Positions 46,312 through 58,021 are shown, counted from the first letter of the stretch. The stretch is DNA of 64,000 bases from Humulus lupulus (GCF_963169125.1 NC_084801.1:75767696-75831695), one strand, 5' to 3'. Notes: generated by a model not told the origin, from the letters alone. Made by a program: numbers and translations.

Positions 46312-47771
46312 CTACTCCATAGTATAAGTTGTTCTCACAGGTAAAAAGTGGGCGGACTTAGTATGCCTGTCCACAATCACCCACATCGAATCATGCTGAC
46401 CCACGGTCTTCGGCAATCCAACCACAAAGTCCATGGTAATATCTTCCCATTTCCACTCGGGAATCCCTAGAGGCTGCAATAACCCTACTGGCCTCTGATG
46501 TTCAGCCTTAATCTGCTGACAGGTTAAGCACCTAGCCACATAGTCCCCCATATCCCTCTTCATGCCTGTCCACCAATGCAAAACTCTTAAATCTTGGTAC
46601 ATCTTCATAGTACCTGGGTGTAAAGATTAGGGAGTGGTATGAGATTGATCCAGAATCTCTCGTTGAATATCTAAATCGATCGGAACAAAAATCCGTCCCT
46701 TGTACTTCAATAAGCCCATCTCTGAGATAGAGAAGTCCTTAGTCGTTCCAGTTAGGACATTCTCTCTACGTTCAACTAACTGGGGATCCCTTCCCTGTGC
46801 TTCCTTAATCCTCTCAAGGAGCGTTGACTGAAGAGTAATGTTAGATAACCTACCAACCACTAACTCTATACCTGCTCTGGTCATCTCCTCAGCTAATCTG
46901 TCGGATACCTGCCTCGAACTAAACAACTGTCCTGGGCCCTTCTGGCTCAGTGCATCAGCCACTACATTAGCCTTCCTAGGATGGTTTAGGATATCACAAT
47001 CATAATCCTTTACCAATTCTAGCCATCGTCTTTGGCGCATGTTCAAATCTTTCTGAGTAAAGAAATACTTTAAACTCTTGTGATCAGTGTATATCTCGTA
47101 CCTTTCACCATACAGGTAATGTCTCCAAACCTTAATTGCGAATACCACTGCAGCCAACTCCATATCATGTGTGGGATATCTCTGCTCGTACTCCTTTAAT
47201 TGCCTTGATGCATAAGCTATTACTTTCCCAGCTTACATCAACACACATCCCAAACCCTGTCTCGAAGCGTCACAGTAAACCACGAACTTCTCATTATCTG
47301 TCGGCAGACTCAACACTGGTGTAGTAACCAATCGACGCTTCAATTCCCTGAAGCTTATCTCACATTGATCTGTCCAGACATACTTGGTCTTCTTTCTTGT
47401 CAACTCTGTCAATGGAGTAGCAATTCTGGAGAACCCTCTACAAATCGCCGGTAGTATCCTACCAACCCAAGAAACCTTCTGACCTCAGGAACGCTGCTCG
47501 GTTTAGGCCAATCTCTCACTGCCTTTATCTTACTTGGGTCAACCAGTATCCCCTCCTTACTGACAATATGGCCCAGAAATGTAACTTGCGGTAACCAGAA
47601 CTCGCACTTGCTGAACTTAGCATATAACTTATGCTCTCTCAATCGCTGCAATACCAGGCGCAGATGATGCTCATGCTCTGTCTCTGACTGGGAATACACT
47701 AGTATATCATCGATAAATACAATCACAAACTTATCCAGATAATCTTTGAAAATCCTATTCATCATATCCAT
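46312..47771 (-). pseudogene. pol: RT thumb, RNase H and integrase core of element F, broken
   Basis: 47771-47409: catalytic FIDDILVYS and [12 protein letters not shown] of reverse transcriptase, shifted by one base against the preceding frame (a missing G near 47782). 47163-46627: RNase H with [16 protein letters not shown] and [11 protein letters not shown] stop lies near 47234, where D has Gln. 46608-46312: integrase with [14 protein letters not shown] and [15 protein letters not shown]. The later DDE residues lie in the broken stretch below 46311. Confidence 0.85.
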
Positions 47772-48838
47772 AAAAGCTGCTGGGCATTGGTTAATCCAAA
47801 GGACATAACCAGAAATTCGTAGTGTCCATACCTTGTTCGAAAAGCAGTCTTTGGTATGTCCTCCTCTTTAACCCTCAACTGATGATAACCTGACCGGAGA
47901 TCAATCTTAGAAAACACCGTACTCCCTTGTAACTGATCAAATAAATCATCGATCCTAGGCAGTTGATACTTATTCTTAATAATCAACTTGTTCAATTCCC
48001 TGTAGTCAATGCACATCCTAAGCGATCCATCCTTCTTCTTAACAAATAACACTGGAGCACCCCATGGAGAAAAACTCGGTCTGATGAACCCCAAATCTAG
48101 TAGCTCCTCTAACTGAATCTTTAACTTCTTTAACTCTGCTGGAGCCATTCTGTAGGGCTCTCTAGATACTGGCTCCGCTCCTGGTGCCAATTCTACGATA
48201 AACTCAACCTCTCCCTGTGGCGGCAATCCTGACAGATCTGCTGGAAATAAGTGTGGGAACTCACAGACCAATCTGGTTTCATTCAGTCCCACCGATACAA
48301 CTCTAGAGGTATCTAAAACACTTGCTAGGATTCCTATGCAACCTTCCTGCATCAAGTCTCTAGCCTTCAATGTTGAGATCATAGGTACCTGCGGTCCATT
48401 CACCGTCCCCACAAACACAAAAGGTACCTCGCCTTCTGGTTCAAAAGTCACCATTTGTCGCTTGCAGTCAATCGTTGCTCCGTACCTCGTTAACCAATCC
48501 ATCCCTAGTATTATATCAAAGTCATCCATGTCTAGTTCAACAAGATCAACAAACAATTCCCTACCATCTATCTCTACTGGTGATGCTCTAATCCATCTCC
48601 TAGAGACTACAAGTTCTCTTGTTGGTAACAAAGTCTGAAAACCCCTAGCATACACAATACTAGGTCTACAAAGCTGGTCTATCACCCTAGCAGATACAAA
48701 TGAGAGGGTAGCCCCTGATTTAATCAATGCAGTATACAAAGAACCAGAGCTAGAGATCTAACCTGTCACAACTGAGGGACTAGCCTCCGCCTCAGTCTGA
48801 GTCAAAGCAAATACCCTGGCAGGAGCGAGACTATCACC
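47762..48838 (-). pseudogene. pol: Protease and first half of RT of element F
   Basis: Open minus-strand frame 48739-47762, after a TAG at 48760-48758 (G*IS where D has GQIF). The protease active site reads [10 protein letters not shown]: the catalytic Asp of DSG is replaced by Lys. The linker ([16 protein letters not shown]) and reverse transcriptase fingers ([45 protein letters not shown]) are well kept. The frame ends at the single-base deletion near 47782. Confidence 0.87.
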
Positions 48839-49924
48839 CTACTTTGGCTCATCTTTCTTAGCTTGTGGGCAGTCTTTCATCAGATGGTTGGCACTCCCAC
48901 AAATAAAACATGCCCTAATCCGACACTCGCCCTGATGTCTTCGTCTGAATCGAGGACACACTGGAAAACTCCTCCAGTTGTCACTTCCACCCCGACGGCT
49001 ACCAATAGAACCTTGTACCTTCCTATCAGAACTAGGAGGAACAAATGAATCTGGAACTCTTTTTTTCTGCTCACTGGGGCCACTACCTCGACTAGACCCA
49101 GTAAAAGAAGGCACTGTCCTCCTAGCATCGTGCCTAACAGCGCTGTCTCTCCATATCTGGTCCTCGGCCCTCTCTGCAGTATGGGCCTTATCCACTGCTT
49201 GAGCATAGGTAGTAGTCTCTGAATTTAAAGTAATACTCACCTCATGGGCGATCATCACATTCAACCCCCGTATGAATCTATCTCTCCTCGCCACATCCGT
49301 CGGCACTAAATCTGGCGCAAACTTCGCTAGTCTATCAAACCTCAGGGCATACTCAGTAACTAATAACCTGTTCTGGGTCAGGTTAATAAACTCTTCAACC
49401 TTCGCAGCTCGAACTGCTACACTGTAGTATTTCTCATTAAAAATACTCTTAAATTCTTCCAAAGTCGTAATTGTAATATTCCTCCGCTGACTCACTACAT
49501 CCCACCAGATGCGGGCATCCTCTCTAAGCATGTAGCTAGCACAAGCTACCCTTTCATTTCCTTCAACCCTCATGAAATCTAAAATTAAGGAAATCATATT
49601 CATCCACTGCTCGGCCCGCAGTGGGTCTGATCCACCCTCAAAGGTTGGAGGTTGCTTCTTTCTAAATCTTTCATACAGAGGTTCCCACCTGTTCTTAACC
49701 ACTGGCTGAACCGGCACTGGCGCTGCACCCTGCTGAATAGGCAACCCAGTGACCTGGGGAGGGGCCTGCTGCCTCAACTGACGAAGTTCTTCTTTTGTTC
49801 TCTGCAATCTAGCCTCCATTTCGGCTAATATCTGCTGCCAGTTCTGTGGGGCAGGTGGAGGGTCCTGACCCTGATTATCATCCACGGCCCGACTGCCGCG
49901 GAGTCTAGATGATTGACGAGGCAT
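48839..49924 (-). CDS. gag: Gag of element F, open to a TAG before protease
   Basis: ATG at 49924 (MPRQSSRLRG); the in-frame codons upstream belong to the leader. 361 codons are open. The N-terminus is Pro/Gln-rich with a helix (ILAEMEARLQRTKEELRQL). Capsid: PLYERFRKKQPPTFEGGSDP, EDARIWWDVVSQRR, FNEKYYSVAVRAAKVEEF. A basic linker follows, then zinc knuckle CFICGSANHLMKDC (C-x2-C-x4-H-x4-C), complete. The stop TAG at 48841-48839 replaces a Gln codon seen in D (RQG). Gag could therefore be made alone, without pol. Confidence 0.85.
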   Translation of the reverse strand: MPRQSSRLRGSRAVDDNQGQDPPPAPQNWQQILAEMEARLQRTKEELRQLRQQAPPQVTGLPIQQGAAPVPVQPVVKNRWEPLYERFRKKQPPTFEGGSDPLRAEQWMNMISLILDFMRVEGNERVACASYMLREDARIWWDVVSQRRNITITTLEEFKSIFNEKYYSVAVRAAKVEEFINLTQNRLLVTEYALRFDRLAKFAPDLVPTDVARRDRFIRGLNVMIAHEVSITLNSETTTYAQAVDKAHTAERAEDQIWRDSAVRHDARRTVPSFTGSSRGSGPSEQKKRVPDSFVPPSSDRKVQGSIGSRRGGSDNWRSFPVCPRFRRRHQGECRIRACFICGSANHLMKDCPQAKKDEPK

Positions 49925-50249
49925 TTCAACTATATGCCTGCAACAAGTGACGCCGCTCATCAGACAAGATAACAGAATCCAATTTCTTTCCCCCAATCAC
50001 AACAGTTAACCATGACCAACAATCCAAATGACATACAGATAGCATATAACACACAACGGGCCTTGCCCTGGCATCATGCATATGTTAATTCATTCGTCAT
50101 GCACTTTATAAATTAAGCAGGCAAACAGGACATTCAAGCACATATTCAAGCATAATAATCAACTATACCAATCAACCCTGAGTCAAGCTTTTCAATGACA
50201 ACGAGCATACATGTTCGATCGAACTCTAGGAACCAATAAACCTTGGCTC

Positions 50250-50261
50250 GCTCTGATACCA
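50250..50261 (-). promoter_or_regulatory. Primer-binding site of element F (initiator Met tRNA)
   Basis: Minus-strand TGGTATCAGAGC, 3 bp from the 5' LTR, identical to D. Confidence 0.92.
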
Positions 50262-50264
50262 AGT

Positions 50265-52591
50265 TGTAACGCCTTTCTACCTTAGAGCCGTTATTAAGTG
50301 AGTTTAAAATGTGCAATTAACTCGCTAAACGAGGTTTTTAGAACGAAAGTGTGTTTAAACAAAAGTCAAGGCTGTGATCTTTGAAAATACTCTACTACAT
50401 TGAAAATTTCAAGTGTCTAACATTTGGGATCCCAAAATATGGTTTATAAAATACTTACAACTCAAAATAGATTTACAGATAATTAACTATCAAAATCGCA
50501 GTTTAGTACTTCCATTTCTCAAATGCCCCCAACCAAAGCAGTCGGGCAGGCCAAACATGTACGCGCCGCTTCACGCTCTCCGTACTCATGGCTGGTTCAC
50601 TCTTTCTTTGCCCTTACCTGCAACACAGAGCACCCGTGAGCCGAAGCCCAGCAAGAAAACTCTCACAGCACCTAACATATGCATATTATATAACCATTTT
50701 ATCAGATAATCCACAGATAAACAGATAATCCATCAAACTAAACATATACAGTCATGCTGTCCCAGAAGCATTACCAAAGTCTGGGATCCCGGTCCTCACC
50801 GTAAGGATATCCCATGTATCCATTGGGGTCTCACCCTAGTGATATGCACTCCGCATGCCAAATGTTACTCTCAGCCCCACTGCCGTTCTCGGTTCCTTTG
50901 CTGTTCATTCAACTATAACCACATATAGCACAACTCAAACAACATTCAAACATATAATAGTTCAATCAAGGGCTAAGTCCTAACATATAATTCAATCTAA
51001 GGTCGTGCCCTGCAACAACATTATGGGCCCATGCCCAGCTCTACGGGTACTACAGTTTTCTTACCTGTGTCCCAAACTTCTCAATGCACCAAAGTCACGA
51101 GCACGGTGCACTATCCTGAACCTCTCCGAAAACCTAGTCACAACACATATAAAACACTCTTTCATACTAACCAATCCAAAACCACTTCCCGGGACCAATC
51201 CCATACTCTCGGGACCTCCAATTTCCCAAAACAACACAACGGAAACATCCCCCAAGCCCCCGGGACAAATGCCCAAAAATGCAAGGCACTACCCTTTGAG
51301 GGTCGCGGCACCCAGAAAGTCCCCCAGCTCCTAATGCAGCCTTGCACCATGGCACCAAAGAACAGGGCCGCGGCGTCCCTTCGCGAACCCAGATTTCTGG
51401 GTTTTCCCCTGCATTTTCCCAGAGCCAAAACACTTCCAATTCAACCCAAACACATACCTAAACCCCAAGACAAATTTCAAACCACAAATGAACCATCTAA
51501 CAACCTATAAACACCAACAACAAGCTCAATCACACAATCACACCCAAAATCCACACTTTGGTTTCAAATTTCAGAAACTTAAACCATGGCTTTTAAAACT
51601 TAAACCAAGGCTTGAAAAATGTAAACCATGCCTCAATATTCTTAATCCACAACAGAAACAAAAATTCAAAGATGCTTAGAACCCTAACCTCAATCAAGAA
51701 TTCAACATTGAACACTCTCCAATCCCAACTTCAAGCCAATTCCTCTTAATTACCAAGCTGAAATCCCATGCAAACCAGCCACATCTATCTTTCAATTTTC
51801 ATACTTACTTTCTAGAAATCAAGCTTAAAACTTAAACAAAATAGAGACAAATCCTTACCTCTGAACAATCTTAATTTATGATCAACTTAATTGCCTTAAA
51901 CCATCTTGATTCTCCTCCTAGGTCTCCCAATTTCAGTTCTCTTCTTCTTTTCCTTTCCTTCTAGTGTCTATTCAAATTTTAGCAAGAGCAAACTATGACT
52001 AAGTGTAAGAACGTGAGTCATCTTTTCTCTCAGCTGAAGCTATCTAAACCCCTGCCAAAAGACTATTTTACCCATCCAATTAATTCCTTTCATAACTAGA
52101 CCTCAAGGCATTTTTGACATTTCACCTTTCTTACAAATCTACCATCTTTCTCATCTAAGATATGTTACTCTTAATGGTCACAAATGGTCACTCAAGTTAC
52201 TCAATTACCATTAACCATTAACTCACAAACTCAAAGTATAAAATTCCCAAAATACACCTAGGCTCCTCCCGAGCCTGGTATTTAATCCCGTTGTGACTTT
52301 TAAACTAATTAGCTCCCTAGGACCGTCTCAGCACGTGCATCACAATATTATCACCACTCACACGTGTTATTAATCATATTACACAATTATTACATTTATG
52401 CCCTGAATGGCTAAAATTACCAATTTACCCTTAACAAACAAACAGGGCCCACATGCATGTTTATTCCACCTAAACATGCATTCTAATCACATATTCATTT
52501 AAACTCATATATTAACATGTTAATTCATTTGTTGCCCTCCAGGCACGCTAATCAAGGTCCTAAACCTTATTAGCAAATTAGGGGTGTTACA
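50265..52591 (-). repeat. 5' LTR of element F (right copy)
   Basis: 2327 bp. Compared with the left copy it lacks about 35 bp around 51283, which removes the first palindrome of the cassette; the remaining palindromes (51285-51375) carry point changes. Confidence 0.92.
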
Positions 52592-55100
52592 CTGAAGGCC
52601 AATGGGCGCTCAGTGAACTCAACTTGACAACAAATCGTCAGGGCCTTGTGCGTCTCGTCCCTCCTTTCTCGGCCACTCTCCCAGGTCTGGGAAATGAGCA
52701 TGGACTGCTCGCCCCGTAAGACGGCTTCCCCCTCCTCGAGGCGGTTTTCCCCGTATGACTCTCAGGCCGAGCCAACCCGCCTCGTCCGGGGCCTCTTGTT
52801 CCCGGTTTCGGCCTCCACCACGCCCAAATCCAAGGCCCACTTCCCAGAACTCTGGCTTACTGAAGGTTCCGCCTCCAGACCGATCACCGGGAGTTAGGCG
52901 AGGCCGGGGACGGCGGCCGGATCCACGGCCGTGACAGGGACCGCAGCAATTACGACCTCGCCGGGTCGAGGATCCGCCCCTAGCGTCTCCTTGTTGCGGG
53001 AGGGGTCCGGGCCCGGTGCCTAGGTTGTTTTCTTGGCAGCCTTTTTTGCCGCGACCTTGGCCGCCCTCGCGGCCCGGACTTCGAGAAGCTGCCTCATCTC
53101 ATCCACAGGATTAGACATGTCAGAGTCTCCTGCAAAAATCACAAATGAAAAGAAGTTAGTACGATTAACAAGAAAATAGAAGTCAAAACTAAGAGTGACC
53201 CGGGACGAACCCTTATCTAAGCCCCGGGCGCGACTCAACTCTTCTAACGCGAAAAAGTAGACTCGATCCCCCATGTCGTCCAGGTTCAGGAAATTCCCGT
53301 ATTGAAGGAACCCGGACAAAAACATGAGAACTTCCGAGCCTATGGGAATGGGAGACGAAGGTCTCGTCTCCCCATTAGCCTCGAATGCGGGGCCTCGAAG
53401 TGCTAGCCTATCCCTAGCTAAGTCCCCAACTTGGGGAGAAAGATCAAAGGTGAGTTACCTCGCCCTGATACACTAGCCCCGGGGGTACCCATGTTCGGCA
53501 GTGCCTCCTCGAAGAGGGCTTCCAGCTACTCAGAAACGGCCGCCTCTGATTGGGCCAAGTCCCTCTCCCACTTGGCCCCGTCCGCGCATGCCGCAGCCTC
53601 TACTTCGCCGATGTGTTTCAGGGCCAGTTGCTCTCTTATGGTGGAATTCTTCTTACACTGTATTCACCGAAGGCTCGGGACGTCGACAGTCTGGTGGGCT
53701 GCGAGCAGTCCGACCAGTCAGAGGTTGTCAGTATTGACGTAGCCTCCTACGTCCAGGTCTTCTGCACTCAGCCCGGAGTAAAACCTCTTCCGGTCCAAGA
53801 TGAACTGGGTGAGAGGAGTCTGGGCAAAAGGTCCTGCCACCCGAGGTAATACAGTGAGAAATAAAAATGGAAAAGAAAAAGAGAAACAGGCCAAGTAAGG
53901 GTCAGTGAAGCACTTACCCACTCCCTGGAGGTCCAGCATCAGCGTGGGGTTTTTCTCCACGAGGAACCAGGACGTCATGAACCAGTAATGTCGAACGTCC
54001 GGGGGATGCTTCCAAGTACTTGTAGGAGCGGGGTAGTTGCCCCACATCTTCAGCCTGCAAAAGCCATCCAAGGTCTTGTCCTTGGCGTTGACATGCGGTT
54101 CCATCTTATAGAAGTACAAGATTTCCACAGGGGTCGACTTCGCGATCTCCTTCGCGACGCAGAAGACACGCCATCCCGCAAGAAATCAGTAGGCTTGGGG
54201 CAGAAGCTGGAAGGGTGCGATCCCCACGTATGTTAGGAACCACACGAAGTAGTCGTGAAGCGGGAGTGTGGCTTCCGCACTGATGTGGCCTACGCTCCAG
54301 GCTCCGAACCCGTTCACGGAAGTGTGCACCCGCTCCTCTATCCTGGCCAGGCGGTTGTGGAAGAGTCCGGGAATGGACTCTATGCCCAGGCATTTCTCCA
54401 GGACGTACATAATCTGGTAGTTTCGGAACAGATTCGGTACTGTGTCCATCTCCCATCTGTTGCCTTTGGGGGTCCAGGACCCGAGAAGGAGGACGGGGGC
54501 CTTGTTGACTTCCTCCTCCGAATGAAGGGTGACACCCTACGTCATGGCTGATGATCTGGGAGCAAAGAAAAGAAACCAAGCAGTCAATACCGAAACCCAA
54601 GAAAGTCGGTTAAGGTACGGGGGCCCTCCTACGGACTGCTTGAAGTCCCCTCTAGATCAGGTCCAGATTCACAAGAGAACCACGAGACCCAGATCGGGAA
54701 CGAAAAAATGGGCTACTAAATAGGTTCCACTGCCTGTCTGGGAAGCATCCAGACCCGGAGCGACCCGGACCAGGCAGCCTTCCTAGCACTAGTCCTAAGC
54801 ATAAACAAATTCTAGCAGCCTAAACATATGAGCAAAAGGACAGAACCTACATTCATATATCTATTAAGGCAGTGGACAAAAGGACTTACTGTGAATGGCT
54901 GGCTGTGAAAGATGGTGGGTGTCCGGCGATAAGGACGACAAAATCTCGTTCTTGAACTAGCAAAGGCGGATCAGTAGCTCATCGACAGGACAGGCCAAGG
55001 ACGTGCGCTCAGGCAGAGGTGCAGATGCTGGAACTGTTGGAAAAAGGCAATGGCGCAGAATAAGCAGGCGGTGGAAGATGTTGTCGGTGAGATCAGACAT
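52592..55100 (-). pseudogene. Antisense gene of element B, 5' part (Transposase_28-like core)
   Basis: ATG at 55100 (MSDLTDNIFHRLL) opens exon 1, ending at donor GTAAGT 54889-54884; a TAG lies at 54959 inside it. Exon 2 starts after the acceptor CCCAG at 54556 and, after one frame change, encodes VPNLFRNYQIMYVLEK, EATLPLHDYFVWFLTYVG, IAPFQLLPQAY, TPVEILYFYKMEPH and PTLMLDLQGVG. A GT-AG intron follows at 53917-53834, then PLTQFILDRKRFYS. Further exons include MSNPVDEMRQLLEVRAARAA (53125-53020) and run to insert F at 52596. The core matches A and C. Two chromoviruses split the gene into three parts. Function unknown. Confidence 0.75.
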
Positions 55101-55164
55101 AAACAGATCCTTAGTTCTTAGAATGGCTCAAGAGTGTAAAAGTTTCAAATGAATGCCTGAGGAG

Positions 55165-55172
55165 TATTTATA
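55165..55172 (-). promoter_or_regulatory. TATA box for the antisense gene of element B
   Basis: TATAAATA on the minus strand, 65 bp upstream of the ATG at 55100. Context CTCTATAAATACTCC. It is internal to the element and matches the box and spacing in element A. Confidence 0.68.
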
Positions 55173-55676
55173 GAGACCCAAATCTTGGTCTCTGATCCAG
55201 CGGATAGGAGATCCCCCATCGAACGATCCAAGATCATGCAGGGGCTTTAATGAGCACTCGAGTGCTGGATCCTTTCCATTTCAATGCAACGTCCCAAAAG
55301 AGGGGAATTTGAAAGGTCGTCCCATCCTACGGTCCACCTCAACGCAAAAGCATTAATGAAGGACCCCCATGCAGATGGGACGCTTCAGAATCCGTGCTAA
55401 CGCACTAGCCTAGCTCTAGTGACCCTTGAGGTGGGTAGGTGACCTTTCGAGGTCAAGTGCCATCATTGCAGCAGTCGTTGGGCGACACGTGTGTCCCTCG
55501 TCACGAAACAGGACTTCAGTAAACAGACCCGGACATTGGTAAATGGTCCGGGCTCCACGTGTGCCCAGCGCGCACTGCCCTTTGCCACAGACCCACGATT
55601 CTAAGAAGGAACTGGGAAGATAATCGTGGAGTATTCGAGAGCAAGGCAAGCATCCACCTCGCAGACCCAGGTGATG
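55173..55676. other. Element B region between antisense promoter and 3' LTR
   Basis: Non-coding, more GC-rich than the pol spacer. It is where upstream promoter elements of the antisense gene would lie. Short ORFs on both strands have no recognisable motif. Confidence 0.45.
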
Positions 55677-55690
55677 GCTTGGGGGGTAAA
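55677..55690 (+). promoter_or_regulatory. Polypurine tract of element B
   Basis: GCTTGGGGGGTAAA directly before the 3' LTR, very like the tract of element A. Confidence 0.75.
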
Positions 55691-56529
55691 TGTTATCCCC
55701 ATTTCCTGCCTTGGGCCCGGGACGGTGGTCCAGGCCCACTAACTGGAAAATTGGGGTTGGGCCCAGCCCAGGCCCGTTTGGCAGGGAATGACCGATATCG
55801 ACGGTCCAAGTGTGGGTCCAGACCCGGATGGTGTCCAGGAAGAATGATCCTGGACGATCATCCAGGAGACGTACAACTGTTTGGGGTTACGGTCGAGATG
55901 TATGCCAACGGTCCCAGAGCCTGGTAAACGATCCGGGCTCTATGTAGATGATCCAGGCCTATGGTAAATGAAGAGGGACAGCGGTAAATGAACCCGGGTC
56001 AAGTCCTCAGGGTTGGCAGGATAAAGCATCCTTGACCCTTACTCCGCCCCAAGACGCATGGGAGTTGTCCCCACTTTTCACCTGCGGAAAAGGCCACCTT
56101 GGGATTGCACGCCGCTGGTTCAGACCTGTGCTGCCACTACACTAACTGGTCTTGTCCCCTGAATCTACCTCGTAACTCAGAATTCCCAGACCAAAAGCCC
56201 CATTTTGCCGGGAGATAGATAGGCCTTGGGCTGCCCTAGTGGGCTCTGATCATTGCTTGTCTTTTATATTTTTATCCTTTGTATTGGGCTTCCGATAGAG
56301 AAGCCAATGGTATTTATATCTTTGTTGGGCCTGGGTCAGCCCAGCCCAAGCCCAGTGCTCCTGTGAGCCTATAAATACAGGTGACAGAGCACTGGAGAAG
56401 GGATCTTTTTGGCTTGTATACAGTTACTCTGCTAAAATAGTGAGAAAAACTTGTTTATATCTTCTAAATCCCTTATAATTAATCTCGCTTAGTTTTTATT
56501 AATATAGTTTCCAAAAATCTCGGTAAAAA
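55691..56529 (+). repeat. 3' LTR of element B
   Basis: TGTTATCCCC to CGGTAAAAA, 839 bp. Its last base replaces the usual CA end. TATAAATA is at 56370-56377. It lacks about 77 bp present near the end of the 5' LTR (22860-22940). Confidence 0.92.
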
Positions 56530-56534
56530 ATATA

Positions 56535-56846
56535 TATAAGGGTTTTGTTTAGGATATAAGGGTCTCGTTTAGGACCCTTTTTTCCTATATCCTCTGCCCC
56601 CCAAGTGGTTGGCAAGTATCTCGGCAGACACTTTGATCATCCCATTCACACATTTTGATAATCATTTTGCTTAAACAAGAATCTTTACTACATATTCATT
56701 TATTGTCACAACATATTCATTGGAAACAGGTGAAGTACATGGTAACTCAATGTGACTTCATTCTTACTACATATTAAAGAGTCCAAGTTGAATTTATAGC
56801 TATTACATTTAACTTGCACGTTAGACAGATCAATAACATTCTTGCC
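56535..56846. other. Element C spacer downstream of integrase
   Basis: Continuation of 22100 across element B. It contains ATATAAGGGTYTYGTTTAGGA-like direct repeats at 56535-56575. Non-coding; lies between the convergent pol and antisense genes of element C. Confidence 0.55.
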
Positions 56847-58009
56847 TTAACATGGAGGACTTACTGATAATGTTTCTTTAGATGTTCTGCGTTCCAAGCG
56901 TGCAAGCTTGTAGGTGTTAGGGGGCACCACTTGGGCAACTTGGTAGGGCCCTTCCCTGTTTGTCCCTAACACACCCACGCTCGGGTGTTGAGTGTTGGGC
57001 AATACTTTCCTTAACACGAGGTATTTAACCCTGAATGCCCTCTCTCGCACCCTTGAATTATAGTATCTTCCGGCTCGTTGCTGATATGTTGCCAACCTCA
57101 GTTGTGCCCTTTCTCTCCTTGCTTCCAACAGGTCCAAATTTTCAGCTAATGCTGTGAAGTTAGCCTGGTCCTCAACACTTGTATGAGGATGGAGTTGATC
57201 TTCATTTCTATTGGAAGGATAGCCTCGCAGCCATAGGCTAAGGCGAAAGGCATCTCTCCAGTGGTGGAACGAGGTGTAGTCTTGTAGGCCCAAAGCACAT
57301 TGGGCAGTTCTTCGACCCATGCCCCTTTCAACTTTTCCAACTTTGTTTTTAGGTTCCTTTTTAGGATCTTGTTGATGGCCTCCACATGTCCATTGGCTTG
57401 TAGGTGTACTACAACAGAGAAACTCCTCTTGATTCCTTTTTCCCTGCAATATTATTCGAATACTCCTCCTTCAAAGTGCGTCCCATTGTCAGAGATTATA
57501 TTGTAGGTTACTCCAAACTTGCAGACGATAAATTTGTTGACGAAGGTGGTGATTTGCTTAGCCGTTATGTTGATTAGATCCTCTGCTTCCACCCACTTAG
57601 TAAAGTAATCGACTGCTACAATCGCGTATTTTGCTCCTCCTCTTCCTGTCGGTAGCGCTCCAATCAAGTCAATTCCCCACACACCTTTTCGCGAAATCGC
57701 TCACATCCTTCTCCATGGTAGGCCAATAATACCCCTGGCGTATGGCCTTTTTTGCCATGGATTGCCCCCAGCATGATTTCCACATTCTCCTTCGTGTTTC
57801 TCTTGCAGAACTGTTAAAGCCTCCCCCTTATCTATGGACCATAGGAGCGGGGTAGAGAAGCCTCTCTTATATAAAACTCCATCTACTAGGGTGTATTGGG
57901 CGGCTTTGTAAGTCAGCTTACAGGCATCTATTTTGTCCAAAGGCAAGGTCCTGTCACTTAAGTACCTCAAGATTGGTGCAAACCATGACTCGTCAGGGTT
58001 ATTGACCAT
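56847..58009 (-). pseudogene. pol: Integrase of element C, broken
   Basis: Minus strand, in three pieces. 58009-57701: N-terminal part with LYKRGFSTPLLWSIDKGEAL and HEGECGNHAGG, with the zinc domain disrupted near 57701-57690. 57682-57452: catalytic core with MWGIDLIGALPTGRGG, VDYFTKWVEAEDL and IISDNGTHFEGG (first two acidic residues present). 57449-56847: an upstream stretch in another frame, then LRLATYQQRAGRYYNSRV and the C-terminal domain YLVLRKVLPNTQHPSVG, NREGPYQVAQVVPPNTYKL, with the stop near 56847. The Glu-containing segment lies at 57385-57146 (AINKILKRNLKTKLEKLKG) in a different frame. Confidence 0.85.
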
Positions 58010-58021
58010 GTGGATCTCTTC

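Larger units (their letters stand above)
43185..52591 (-). mobile_element. Element F: Tekay/Del-type chromovirus, degenerate
   Basis: Flanked by CTGAA (43180-43184 and 52592-52596). 3' LTR 43185-45562 and 5' LTR 50265-52591 are about 95% identical by eye, with a deletion of about 35 bp in the right copy near 51283. Same gene order, primer site and chromodomain as D, but a separate family: LTR sequences diverge clearly from those of D. Gag-pol carries several stops, a frame shift and a deletion in integrase. Confidence 0.94.
22101..56529 (+). mobile_element. Element B: Tat-type retrotransposon lacking protease and RT, holding G, D and F
   Basis: Flanked by ATATA (22096-22100 and 56530-56534). 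5' LTR 22101-23018 and 3' LTR 55691-56529 are about 93% identical over their first 370 bp by eye; the 3' copy lacks about 77 bp near its end. Without inserts G, D and F the element is about 9.5 kb. It keeps part of gag, RNase H, integrase, a 62-bp tandem array and the antisense gene. The missing protease/RT makes it dependent on other elements for movement. Confidence 0.92.

Noticed and set aside
31327..52591. D and F as two copies of one element, or as a segmental duplication
   Set aside because: Each has its own target duplication and LTR pair, and the LTRs of D and F differ far more between elements than within each.
54106..54600. 164-aa minus-strand ORF beginning MGFGIDCLVSFL
   Set aside because: Overlaps the conserved antisense-gene frame of element B (VPNLFRNYQIMYVLEK), which has homologues in A and C; this frame has none.
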